Source: CAZRHH01 sp964599885 (lineage in GTDB: Bacteria; Chloroflexota; Dehalococcoidia; DSTF01; JACRBR01). From it: a stretch of 64,000 nt of DNA. Location of the stretch: contig CAZRHH010000011.1 of the NCBI GenBank assembly GCA_964599885.1, forward strand, positions 6,277-70,276. The letters run 5' to 3'. The position numbers and the translations under genes were made by a program. Of the stretch, positions 41,480-50,174 are shown piece after piece; the first letter of the stretch is position 1, and the number at the start of each line of letters is the position of its first letter. The notes under the pieces are model-generated. The model did no database searches and was not told where the DNA came from. It was given only the letters and a program-made list of their open reading frames with translations.

Positions 41480-42283
41480 ATGGTAGATCAGGTAGTAGCC
41501 GCCAACGTCGATCGCGAACGACTACGCCGCCAGATAAGCGAGAAGTACACAGAAGTCGCGCAAGAGCCAGAGAAAGGGTTCCACTTCCATACGGGACGAC
41601 CGCTGGCAATGATGCTTGGCTACGACGCCCAAGACATCGACATCCTTCCCACTGGCACCGTTGATTCTTTCGCCGGAACGGGTAACCCCTTCTCTCTAGG
41701 AAGGCTGAACGCCGGCGAGACGGTGCTCGACATCGGCTGCGGCGCAGGGTTCGACACGCTGCAGGCGGCGATGCAGGTAGGGCCGCGCGGACGCGTCATT
41801 GCCGTGGATATGACCGAGGCGATGCGCGCGAAGACCAGCACGGCAGCAGCCGCGCTCGGCCTCACGAACGTAGATGTACGCCACGGCTTTATGGAAGAGT
41901 TGCCGGTTGATGACGCGAGCGTCGATGTCGTGATCAGCAACGGCGTCATCAACCTGACGCCGGACAAAGTCGGCGTCATGCGCGAAGTCTTTCGTGTGCT
42001 GAAGCCGGCCGGACGCTTCCAGATCGGCGACATCGTCGTCCACAAGGAAGTGCCGCAGGAAGCGAAGGACGACATCGATCTATGGTCTGGCTGAATTGCC
42101 GGTGCTCTGCTGTATGCAGAGTGGAACTGGGTGCTGGAGCACGTCGGCTTCCGGGACGTCCGCTGGGGGCGTGAGGTCGATGTCTTCTCGGGTTCGAAGC
42201 ACGAGTCGGAAGCAAGGGACTTCGATACGCGCGGCGTGACGTTCGCCGGTGTCAAGCCCCCAACGGAAGGCGACTCAGCATGA
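41480..42283 (+). CDS. SAM methyltransferase, ArsM-like type, with probable selenocysteine (UGA at 42092)
   Basis: Reading through the TGA at 42092-42094 gives 267 residues. The first 204 hold a class I methyltransferase: VLDIGCGAGFDTLQAA, VIAVDMTEAM, and SVDVVISNGVINLTPDK with the family-specific GFHFHTGR and SFAGTGNPFSLG. The TGA falls in WSG-X-IAGALLYAEW, where relatives have Cys (WxGCIAGAL), the position equivalent to a metal-binding Cys of ArsM. The frame continues 63 codons (VLEHVGFRDVRWGREVDVFSG) and ends in an ATGA overlap with the DUF4395 gene. A SECIS-like hairpin follows the TGA. Alternative: a TGC-to-TGA nonsense mutation or sequencing error. Confidence 0.8.
42095..42122 (+). promoter_or_regulatory. 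Bacterial SECIS-like hairpin after the in-frame TGA
   Basis: Right after the TGA, CTCTGC (42105-42110) pairs perfectly with GCAGAG (42116-42121), with a further G-T pair outside. The loop TGTAT (42111-42115) has G as its second base. The loop begins 16 bases after TGA, inside the 16-37 base window known for bacterial SECIS elements recognised by SelB. Confidence 0.72.
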
Positions 42284-42771
42284 CGTTGTCTGTAACGCGC
42301 CGCCGGTTGCTCGCTATCCAGGGATTCGACGAGGTCGACGGAGCAACGCTGGCCCAAACCGAACGCTGGCTGCGTATGTCGCCGGCGCTCTGCGCAGTCG
42401 TCGCAGCGGTGGGCACTGCGCTCGCGTCTCCCTGGATCCTCTGGACACTCGCCGCGGTCGCGGCACTTGGTGCGGCGCTTCCGTTCCATCCCTTCGACCT
42501 GATCTATAACCTGGGCGTTCGACGCCTCACCGGCACGCCCAAGCTTCCCGCAAACGGGTCGCCGCGACGCTTCGCCTGTGGCATGGCGAGCGTGTGGTTG
42601 ATCACGACCGGCGCGTTGTTTGCCGCCGGACTCAACGTTGCAGGTTACGCGCTGGGCTTCACGTTTGTGGCGACGGCCACGCTCGTCGCGACCACGCACA
42701 TTTGTATTCCGTCGATGATCTTCAGGACAGCATGCGGCCAGATGCCATCATTCCGAACCGGCGCGTCGTAG
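42280..42771 (+). CDS. DUF4395 membrane protein
   Basis: The 163-residue protein has about four membrane helices and conserved stretches (HPFDLIYNLGVRRLTGTPKLP, RRFACGMASVWL, TTHICIPSMIF) that match DUF4395. Such genes lie with thioredoxin, rhodanese and sulfur-transfer genes in other bacteria; two cysteines near membrane helices could be redox-active. The start overlaps the stop of the read-through methyltransferase frame (ATGA), and the 3' end overlaps the MFS gene by 40 bases. The exact role is not established. Confidence 0.82.
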   Translation: MTLSVTRRRLLAIQGFDEVDGATLAQTERWLRMSPALCAVVAAVGTALASPWILWTLAAVAALGAALPFHPFDLIYNLGVRRLTGTPKLPANGSPRRFACGMASVWLITTGALFAAGLNVAGYALGFTFVATATLVATTHICIPSMIFRTACGQMPSFRTGAS

Positions 42772-44027
42772 GCGCCACCGCCCCGTCGGCGGGCCTGCGT
42801 CTCGGGCTGTCGGCGAACTGGCAGCAGTTCGCTCTGCTCGTTGCCACGAACGCCTTCGTCGGAGGAATGGTCGGGCTCGAACGATCGGTCCTGCCGGTGC
42901 TGGCCCGCGATGAGTTCGGTATTGCGTCCAAGACCGCCGCCGTGTCGTTCATCGCGGCGTTCGGCCTGGCGAAGGCGCTCGCGAACCTTTTCGCCGGGCG
43001 TTTATCTGAGCGCTTCTCGCGACGGTCGATCCTTATCGCCGGATGGCTCGTGGGCGCCCCGGTACCGCTGATGATCATCTTCGCCCCAACATGGAGTTGG
43101 ATCGTCGGCGCCAACCTGCTGCTCGGATTGAATCAAGGCCTCACCTGGTCAATGACCGTCAATATGAAGATCGACCTCGTCGGGCCGCGTCAACGCGGTC
43201 TGGCGTTGGGGCTCAACGAGGCCGCGGGCTATCTGTCCGTCGCTGCGGCCGCGTTCGCCGCCGGTGTCATCGCCAGCGCCTACGGGCTGCGGCCGGAACC
43301 GTGGTATCTGGGCATCGCGTTCGCGGCGGCCGGGCTGGCGCTCAGCGTGCTCTTCATCAGAGACACGGCGCCGCACATGCGCTTAGAGTCGGAACGGCTG
43401 AACGCCGGGGAACCCCCGGCTCCCTCGCTTGCGCTCAGTTTTGCGCGCGGGACGTGGCGCGACGCACATCTCGTCGGCATCTCGCAAGCGGGCTTCGTTA
43501 ACAATCTCAACGACGGTCTGGCTTGGGGCATCTTCCCGCTGTTCTTCGCGAGCCGCGGCCTGTCGCTCGAGCGCATCGCCGTCCTTGCCGCGATCTATCC
43601 GCTTGTCTGGGGCGGTCTCCAAATCGGTACGGGATGGGCGAGCGACTGGCTCGGCAGGAAGACGCCGATCGTGAGCGGCATGATCATGCAGGCCATCGCG
43701 ATCTCGATGATCGGATTCGGCGACGATTTCAGGACATGGTTCGCCGCGCTGTTCGTTCTCGGGTTAGGCACCGCGATGGTCTATCCGGCGTTGCTCGCGG
43801 CGACAGGCGATGCTGTTCCGCCGGGCGAACGCGCGACGGCATTGGGCGTCTATCGCTTCTGGCGCGACGGCGGAGCGATCGCAGGAGCGCTCGTCGCTGG
43901 GGCGCTCGCAGACGTCTTCAGCTTCAACATCGCGATTCAGGTAGTGGCGGCGATCACGGCGATGTCCGGCATCGCTGCGGCCGTAGCGTTGCGCGGAAAG
44001 CAATCGGCGAGAGAGGTGCCCGCATGA
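42732..44027 (+). CDS. MFS transporter of the ArsR-rhodanese-controlled operon
   Basis: The ATG at 42732 gives 431 residues with about 12 membrane helices. It has MFS motifs such as LFAGRLSERFSRRSIL (motif A-like, loop 2-3), MNQGLTW-type helix 5 features and GWASDWLGRKTPIV in the second half. It starts inside the DUF4395 gene, and its stop overlaps the MBL-rhodanese start (ATGA). In this operon it probably exports a methylated or thiol-linked product, or a metalloid compound. That is inference; the fold is certain. Confidence 0.88.
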   Translation: MRPDAIIPNRRVVGATAPSAGLRLGLSANWQQFALLVATNAFVGGMVGLERSVLPVLARDEFGIASKTAAVSFIAAFGLAKALANLFAGRLSERFSRRSILIAGWLVGAPVPLMIIFAPTWSWIVGANLLLGLNQGLTWSMTVNMKIDLVGPRQRGLALGLNEAAGYLSVAAAAFAAGVIASAYGLRPEPWYLGIAFAAAGLALSVLFIRDTAPHMRLESERLNAGEPPAPSLALSFARGTWRDAHLVGISQAGFVNNLNDGLAWGIFPLFFASRGLSLERIAVLAAIYPLVWGGLQIGTGWASDWLGRKTPIVSGMIMQAIAISMIGFGDDFRTWFAALFVLGLGTAMVYPALLAATGDAVPPGERATALGVYRFWRDGGAIAGALVAGALADVFSFNIAIQVVAAITAMSGIAAAVALRGKQSAREVPA

Positions 44028-45385
44028 AGGTAATCCCATTCGTGCACGAAGGACTCGGCAACAGTTCGTACCTGGTGGGACTCGATGACGGGCGTGCGAT
44101 CGCCATCGATCCCGACCGGAGCGTTAGTCGATACCTTCGCACAGCCGAAGCGCACGGCTGGAACATCGACTCGGTGCTTGAGACGCACCTCCACGCGGAC
44201 TTCGTCTCAGGAGCAAACGAACTGGTCGCGCAGGCGGGCGCGAGGCTGTTCGTTCCTGCTGGCGCCGAATCGAAACTTGCACATCATCCTGTGCAGCCGG
44301 GCGACAAGATCACGCTCGACGGCATTGAGGTGGGAGCGATCGCATCACCGGGCCATACGCCGGAGCATCTGAGCTATGTGCTTCGGCTGGGGCCGCAGCC
44401 GCCTGTGCTTTTCAGCGGCGGTTCGCTGATCGTTGGCGGCGCGGCGCGCACCGACCTGATTGCACCTGAAGCGACGGAGTCGCTTACACGCGCGCAGTTT
44501 CGCACGCTGAAGCATGCCTTCGTGACTCTTCCCGACGAAACGCTGCTCTATCCAACGCACGGAGGAGGCTCCTTCTGTTCCGCCGGCAGCGGCGGCGAGC
44601 GCACATCGATGCTTGGAGCGGAACGGCTGAGCAACCCCGCGATGAACGTGGAGACGGAAGATGAATTTGTGCGCTGGTTTCCGGGGACGTTCCCTGCGGC
44701 GCCCGCGTACTTCTTCCGCATGCGGGCGTTCAACCAGGCGGGGCCGCGACTGCGCGGCGACATAGCGATGCCGCGAACACTGGCGGCCGCGGAGTTCGAA
44801 GAGGCGGCACCAGCCGCTCTGGTGATCGACACACGATCCGTGGAGGAGTATTCCGCCGCGCATATTCAGGGATCGCTGCACATCGCCTTCCGCGATGTCT
44901 TTCCCGTATGGCTTGGCTGGCTCGTTCCGGCGGATACAAGATTGCTGTTCGTCGCCAGCAAAGAGTCGCTCGATGCGATCGTGGGTGAGTGCCTGCTGGT
45001 GGGATACGAGAACTTCGGCGGGTGGCTCGATGGCGGAGTTGACGCATGGCGCGCGACGGGGCGGCTGCTCTCGTCCGTAGGGTTCGTGGACGGTAGGCAC
45101 GCGAGATCACTGATAGCCGACGGATCGGAAGCAATCGACGTGCGCGAGCCGGATGAGTTCGCGCTCGGGCACCTGCCGGCTGCGCGGCACGTCCCGCTCG
45201 GGAGGCTCGCGCAGCAACAACTGGATGGCTCCAGCGACAAGCCGGCGGTGGTGTATTGCGGACATGGCGAACGGGCTTCGACGGCGGCCTCGATCCTCGA
45301 ACGGTCGGGCCGTAACTCTGTTACTAACGTCCGCGGCGGGTATCCCGCTTTGAAGGCGGCCGAAGAAGGGAGGACCGATGAGTGA
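44024..45385 (+). CDS. Metallo-beta-lactamase-fold protein with two rhodanese domains
   Basis: The 453-residue protein has an MBL domain (ETHLHADFVSGANELV, SPGHTPEHLSYV, YPTHGGGSFCS) of the persulfide-dioxygenase type and two rhodanese domains. The first (LVIDTRSVEEYSAAHIQGSLHIAF) lacks the catalytic Cys (FVASKESLD). The second has VVYCGHGERASTAASIL with Cys present. Such proteins oxidise persulfides to sulfite. Together with the ArsR-rhodanese sensor this points to sulfide or persulfide stress. It is the last gene of the operon. Confidence 0.88.
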   Translation: MKVIPFVHEGLGNSSYLVGLDDGRAIAIDPDRSVSRYLRTAEAHGWNIDSVLETHLHADFVSGANELVAQAGARLFVPAGAESKLAHHPVQPGDKITLDGIEVGAIASPGHTPEHLSYVLRLGPQPPVLFSGGSLIVGGAARTDLIAPEATESLTRAQFRTLKHAFVTLPDETLLYPTHGGGSFCSAGSGGERTSMLGAERLSNPAMNVETEDEFVRWFPGTFPAAPAYFFRMRAFNQAGPRLRGDIAMPRTLAAAEFEEAAPAALVIDTRSVEEYSAAHIQGSLHIAFRDVFPVWLGWLVPADTRLLFVASKESLDAIVGECLLVGYENFGGWLDGGVDAWRATGRLLSSVGFVDGRHARSLIADGSEAIDVREPDEFALGHLPAARHVPLGRLAQQQLDGSSDKPAVVYCGHGERASTAASILERSGRNSVTNVRGGYPALKAAEEGRTDE

Positions 45386-45427
45386 CGACCGCCGCCACCG
45401 GCCGTTCGAGACCGTTCTGCAGGAGCG

Positions 45428-46621
45428 TCAACGCAAAGCCCGCCGCAGCTCGCGCAGGATGCTCTTTGGCTGCGCGGCGTCGATGCGTACGTCGTCGCAG
45501 CCAACCCACGTTGCAGCTTCACGCAGCGCCGACGCCATCGCAGCGATGGCGGATGGATCTTCCAGCGAGAGCGACCGCGCGACGAGTGTGCGCTTCTCTC
45601 GCGACGGGTCGACGCGCCCGACGAGACGGCCGCCAGACAGCAGCGGCATCGTGAAGTAGCCGTGTATGCGCTGATCCTTCGGCTTGTACGCCTCGAGCAG
45701 GAACGCGAAGCCGAACAGCCACTCCGTGCGCTCGCGGTCCCACACGAGCGAGTCGAACGGCGACAGCAGAGTTGTGCGGTGCTTGTCGCGCGGGTTGGCG
45801 GTGACTGCATCCGGATGCACGAACGCATCTTCCGCCCATCCTTCGACGCGGACGCGCACGAGTCCGTTCGCATCGATCGCTTCGTCGACGAGGCGGCGGC
45901 AGTCGGGCGCGACGCCGAGGATTTTCGGCGTCAATCGGTGGTAGTTGGCGATATCGCGCCGCGTGCCGACGCCGAGCGCTCGCGCCGACTGCGCGACGAG
46001 GCAGCGATAGCACTCCGCGTCCGATGGATCGGTGCTGCGCAGCCGTCGCGGCAACACGCGCTCCGGCAAGTCGTACACGCGCTTCCAGCCCCGCCGCGTC
46101 GCGACGACGGCGTCGCCCCGGCGGTACAAGTGCTCGAGCGCGCGCTTCGACTCGGACCAGTTCCACCAGCCGGCCTGGTCGCGCGCGCCGCCAGCTTCGG
46201 TTGTTGTGATCGGACCGGCCGCGAGATGGGCGCGCACGTCATCGATCGCGCGTCCGGCGCCGGCCGGCCATCGCTCCGCGATCGCACGGCGCCGGAATGC
46301 AAAATAGGGCCACAGTTCAATCGGCAGGATGCAGTTGGCGTGGGACGAGTACTCGAATGCCTGCGGTGGCCCTCCCCAGTACGCTGCTTCTACGTCCGCG
46401 CGCGGTACGGCGCCGAGCCGTGCGTATGCGACGAGTTCGTGTGAGCGCGCCAGCACGGAGATCGTGTCGAGCTGCACTGCGCCGGTGAGCCGCAGCGTGT
46501 CATGTACGCTTGCTGGCGCGGTCGCGCTCGTGAGGCCTTGCGCACACAACGCGATCGCCCGCGCCTCGGCGGCGCTTAGCTGTTCTATGGGTGCGGGTGC
46601 GCTTCGGGCATTCGTGGGCAT
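45428..46621 (-). CDS. Winged-helix DNA-binding protein, YcaQ/AlkX-type
   Basis: The ATG at 46621 gives 397 residues; the longer frame to 47512 runs opposite to the metalloprotease gene and is not real. The chain starts with SAAEARAIALCAQGLTS, has VQLDTISVLARSHELVAYARLG and ends with DLKLDR-type segments (SPFDSLVWDRERTEWLFGF, GYFTMPLLSGGRLVGRVDPSRE). This is the HTH_42 family, which includes interstrand-crosslink glycosylase YcaQ. Base excision of bulky or crosslinked adducts is the likely activity. It is single and divergent from the gene at 46830. Confidence 0.88.
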   Translation of the reverse strand: MPTNARSAPAPIEQLSAAEARAIALCAQGLTSATAPASVHDTLRLTGAVQLDTISVLARSHELVAYARLGAVPRADVEAAYWGGPPQAFEYSSHANCILPIELWPYFAFRRRAIAERWPAGAGRAIDDVRAHLAAGPITTTEAGGARDQAGWWNWSESKRALEHLYRRGDAVVATRRGWKRVYDLPERVLPRRLRSTDPSDAECYRCLVAQSARALGVGTRRDIANYHRLTPKILGVAPDCRRLVDEAIDANGLVRVRVEGWAEDAFVHPDAVTANPRDKHRTTLLSPFDSLVWDRERTEWLFGFAFLLEAYKPKDQRIHGYFTMPLLSGGRLVGRVDPSREKRTLVARSLSLEDPSAIAAMASALREAATWVGCDDVRIDAAQPKSILRELRRALR

Positions 46622-46829
46622 AGCGCCAATTGTAGTGCGGCGCGGGCGTACGCTCCCGGTCCGGTTGCGGGTGCCCGATACAGCCACGACTCGTTGGGCA
46701 CGCAACGACTCGCAGGAGGCGCGTAACAGCGTCAGCCGCCAGCGGCCGCGCGAACGGCGCGCGGCGGTGTATGATGGCGGCCTGACGGTCCGCCGGTGGT
46801 GGCGCGTGCGAGGGCCAACGAGGGACGCC

Positions 46830-49691
46830 ATGTCCCGGATGTTGCGCATCGGGTTGGTCGCGGGGGCGGCGTGTTTGCTGCTCGCAGCGGGGCTGTCTGC
46901 ACGCGGCGCACGAGCCGTGCCTGATTCCGGCGACATCACGATACCCTTTACCAGCACCCACACCCCACCAATCTCCTCGGTCCAGACCCGCACGCACACG
47001 CCGACGCGCACAGCGACGCGGACGCCGCGCCCGACGAACACCGCGACGGCGCGGCCGACGGCGACACGGACGCCGCTGCCGATCGCGCCGAACCCGACGG
47101 CGCCGCCCGGCGTTGCGACGGTGCCGCCGCCCGACCTTCCGGTCGCCGTGCCATCGGCAACAAACACGCCGCTGTCGGTCGTCGTTCCGACACCGGAACC
47201 GACGGAGTTCCCTGTTGGCGTGCCGGCCGCCACATCGACGTTGCCTTCATTCTCGGCGGGCGAGACGCCGGACCTCGTTGCAACGGCGATCGAAGTAACG
47301 CAGGGGATGCAAAATCTGGCGAACGACATGCCGCTGGTCGAGGGCCGCCTGACGGTCGCGCGGGTGTACGTGAAGACGCAGGATCCCGATGTGCCCGCTG
47401 CGAACGTGAAGGGTGTGCTCGCGGCGTTCCGCGACGGCCAGTACATCGGCGTCGAGTATCCGGAGAACGGACCGATTTCGGCGGTGCCGGATGGCGGCCT
47501 GCGCCTGAACATCGACGACAGCCTGTACTTCTATCTGCCGGACGCCTGGACGACGGGCCAGATCACGCTGCGCACGTTCGTCTACGCGACGACGCCGGAC
47601 GCGCCGTACGACGAAGAGCCGACGGAAATGAACAACTTCGCCGAGGTCGGCGTGCAGTTCCAGGACGGCGATCCGCTCGAGCTGCGGCTGGCGCCTTTGC
47701 ACCTGCACGTGCTGGCAAACCCGAACAACTCCGACATCACGTATCACTACGACAACAACGAGTCCGATGCCCTGGCGATCATCCTCGGCGTGCTGCGGCT
47801 GCACCCGATCGGCACGAACGACCTCGCGTTCAACACGAGTTCGCACCTGGTTCTCGAAGGCACGGACGGCCCGAACATCGCCGTCAGTTCGATCAAGCCC
47901 CTCGGGCACCAGGATGACGTCGAGTGGAATCTGTCGGTGGCCGACGATCGCCACGCCGCCAACGAGCGGATCGCGTTCTTCAAGAGCATGGCGCCGGAGC
48001 CGTATCAGGACTGGCGGTGGTACGGCATGGTCGATCAGTCGGTGTCGATGGGCGGCTTCATCGGCTGGGCGAGCAACGGCGGCACGCACGGGTTGATGGA
48101 CAACAGCACATCGGAGGCAGACTGGAACAACATGGGCGGCTACGCTCTGGCGCACGAGATCGCCCACATTTTCCTTTCGGCCCCGGAGCACGTCGCGTGT
48201 TCTGGCGGCGAGTCGGGGCCCGATCCCGACTATCCGTACCCCGAGCCAAACTGCCAGCTCGCCGACATCGACCCGGAGGGCTACTACGGATTCGACACGT
48301 ATTGGCAGCTCTGGGGGCTTCCCGGTCCGGAGGTGATCAGCAACGATCCGGGCGCGCCGGCAAACCAGTTCGCGTTCCCGATGATGGGTTCGCAGCGGCC
48401 GTGGTGGCTCGACCCGTTCTACTACTGCCGCCTGCTTGACGCGTACGGCATCGCCTGCGATCCGCTGGCGCTGAACGTCGCCGGGCGGACCGGTGATGAC
48501 ACGCGCCACGTGCACGCGCGCTCCATCGACGATCGTACTGATGCGGCGATCCGAGCGCGGCTCGAGCCGCCTCGCCGCCTCGTGCGCGGGACCGCCGACG
48601 GCTACATCTACGTCAGCGCGCGCGTCGACGCCGTTGCTGGCACCGCGGCATTCATCGACATCATGCGGATGGTCGATCCGGCGCCGGGCGCGGTGGAAGC
48701 GTCGCGCCTCGCGCAGGACAACCCACAGCCCTCGGACTACATGCTCGTGCTCGATGATGCGGTAGGCAACACGCTTGCCTCGTACCCCATTCCCCCGTCA
48801 GAGCCGGCAGGGCACGGCGCTCCCGCGGGCAACCCGCTCTTCACCGGCATCGTCCCGTATTTCGATGGCACGGCGTTCATTCGGCTGCGCCGCGCCGATA
48901 CAGTACTCGCCGAGCGTGCTGTCAGCGCGCAGGCGCCTGTCGTACGCGTGCTCTCGCCGAACGGCAGCGAGAGCCTGAGCGACAACATGGAGGTGCGTTG
49001 GGAAGCCTCGGACCCCGACGGCGACGCGCTCCGGTTCACGGTGATGTACAGCAACGACGCCGGAGCCACGTGGTTGCCGCTCGCGACCGACCTGCGCGGC
49101 AACGAACTGTCGCTCGCGGCTATCGACGAAGTGCCCGGGAGCGAACGCGCGCTGATCCGCGTACTCGCCAGCGATGGCGTGCGCACCACGGCGGACGATT
49201 CTGACGCCGTCTTTGGTGTGCCCGATGCGCCGCCGCAGCCGTATATCATCGGGCCGGCGGACGGCGCGACGTTCCCCGAGGGCGCCAGTGTCACGTTGAT
49301 GGGCGGCGCGAACGATCTTGAAGACGGCGCACTCTCCGGCGACAGCCTGCGCTGGAGTTCTAGCATCGATGGCGATTTGGGCGCGGGGCACGACGTGCGC
49401 ACGCGCGATTTGCAGCCCGGCACGCACGCCATCGAACTGAGCGCGACGGACCAGGTTGGCGGCGTGGACCGACGGACGGTGGAGATCACGATCGGTGATC
49501 CACGCACGGGTCAGCCGGATCAGGATGAGCGCGACAGAGCCGCGGACCTGCTGCTCAACGGGAAGGATGATGGCGGCGGCACGCCGTGGCTGATCATTGG
49601 AATCGGCGCCGCTGCGGCGGCGATGGTGTCGATCGCCGTGGCCGCGCTTGCGACGATGCGGCTGCGCCGGCGATCGGAGCCGGGCGCGTGA
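46830..49691 (+). CDS. Large secreted, membrane-anchored metalloprotease-like protein
   Basis: The ATG at 46830 gives 953 residues with a signal peptide, a Thr/Pro-rich region (residues about 50-140), a catalytic domain with GYALAHEIAHIFLSAPEHVAC near residue 440, and Ig/fibronectin-like modules (SDNMEVRWEASDPDGDALRFTV; IIGPADGATFPEGASVTL). A C-terminal membrane helix with a basic end follows (TMRLRRRSEPGA). The first two zinc ligands follow HExxH; the third candidate His lies two residues later than in metzincins. It acts on the outer surface. The substrate is unknown. Codon use is like its neighbours. Confidence 0.85.
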   Translation: MSRMLRIGLVAGAACLLLAAGLSARGARAVPDSGDITIPFTSTHTPPISSVQTRTHTPTRTATRTPRPTNTATARPTATRTPLPIAPNPTAPPGVATVPPPDLPVAVPSATNTPLSVVVPTPEPTEFPVGVPAATSTLPSFSAGETPDLVATAIEVTQGMQNLANDMPLVEGRLTVARVYVKTQDPDVPAANVKGVLAAFRDGQYIGVEYPENGPISAVPDGGLRLNIDDSLYFYLPDAWTTGQITLRTFVYATTPDAPYDEEPTEMNNFAEVGVQFQDGDPLELRLAPLHLHVLANPNNSDITYHYDNNESDALAIILGVLRLHPIGTNDLAFNTSSHLVLEGTDGPNIAVSSIKPLGHQDDVEWNLSVADDRHAANERIAFFKSMAPEPYQDWRWYGMVDQSVSMGGFIGWASNGGTHGLMDNSTSEADWNNMGGYALAHEIAHIFLSAPEHVACSGGESGPDPDYPYPEPNCQLADIDPEGYYGFDTYWQLWGLPGPEVISNDPGAPANQFAFPMMGSQRPWWLDPFYYCRLLDAYGIACDPLALNVAGRTGDDTRHVHARSIDDRTDAAIRARLEPPRRLVRGTADGYIYVSARVDAVAGTAAFIDIMRMVDPAPGAVEASRLAQDNPQPSDYMLVLDDAVGNTLASYPIPPSEPAGHGAPAGNPLFTGIVPYFDGTAFIRLRRADTVLAERAVSAQAPVVRVLSPNGSESLSDNMEVRWEASDPDGDALRFTVMYSNDAGATWLPLATDLRGNELSLAAIDEVPGSERALIRVLASDGVRTTADDSDAVFGVPDAPPQPYIIGPADGATFPEGASVTLMGGANDLEDGALSGDSLRWSSSIDGDLGAGHDVRTRDLQPGTHAIELSATDQVGGVDRRTVEITIGDPRTGQPDQDERDRAADLLLNGKDDGGGTPWLIIGIGAAAAAMVSIAVAALATMRLRRRSEPGA

Positions 49692-49746
49692 TCCTGCGAA
49701 TGGACACTCGCGTCAAAGCGTGTGGTGCCAGTGCGATTGGGATGCG

Positions 49747-49917
49747 CTACTTGCCCTTGCCGTGACCCTTGTCGCTGTGGTGCTTGTTCACCGTCCGCGC
49801 GGCGATCTCCTTCGCCCTCTTTACGGGCCGGCCCTGTTCGAGTTCGCTCTCTTTCACATGCTCGTACATGCGCTGCTCTTTGTCGCTGACGCTCGGCAAA
49901 TGCTGCTTCTTTGGCAT
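49747..49917 (-). CDS. Small basic stress-type protein (56 residues)
   Basis: The ATG at 49917 has GGAGGTGA six bases upstream. The chain (MPKKQHLPSVSDKEQRMYEHVKESELEQG..., ending in KHHSDKGHGKGK) matches a widespread family of short proteins with the pattern MYEHVKESELxxG and AKEIAARTVNK, often annotated as plasmid-stabilisation or stress proteins. It is too short for common gene-length limits, so it may be missed in routine annotation. The function is unknown. Confidence 0.78.
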   Translation of the reverse strand: MPKKQHLPSVSDKEQRMYEHVKESELEQGRPVKRAKEIAARTVNKHHSDKGHGKGK

Positions 49918-50110
49918 CGTCGGTCACCTCCGCAGTCACCGTAGCGCGGCGCGCGTTTGTGATGCGTAAACGGGTGTGCCGCGGGCAATGCGGCGGCGTA
50001 ACGCTACGCCAGGTTCATGAGGCAGAATTAACGTTTTCGCCGTGAAAGTTCCATCTATCGCCAGGCGTTCAACCTGGCTTTAATGGCTGAGTCCAACCGC
50101 ACCAGAACGC

Positions 50111-50149
50111 AAAGAGAGCGCCCCCGCCGTCTCCGGAGACGGCGGGGGC
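50111..50149 (-). terminator. Strong intrinsic terminator after the MMPL gene
   Basis: GCCCCCGCCGTCTCC and its exact complement form a 30-base perfect palindrome (50120-50149). On the minus strand it is followed by GCTCTCTTTGCG, 26 bases after the stop of the transporter gene. Confidence 0.75.
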
Positions 50150-50174
50150 TCACTTCGTTCGAGTGCAATCGCTC

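Noticed and set aside
42092..42094. Simple nonsense mutation ending the methyltransferase at the TGA
   Set aside because: Not excluded, but less likely: the downstream frame is intact for 63 codons, ends in an ATGA coupling to the next gene, and a SECIS-like hairpin sits at the correct distance.
46622..47512. Upstream extension of the YcaQ-type gene
   Set aside because: The added residues are Arg/Pro/Gly-rich noise opposite to the metalloprotease signal and stalk region; the YcaQ family begins at the internal ATG at 46621.
47247..48515. Long reverse open frame of 422 codons inside the metalloprotease gene
   Set aside because: It is a shadow of a GC-rich gene: Arg/Val/His-rich composition and no family resemblance, opposite to a well-supported CDS.
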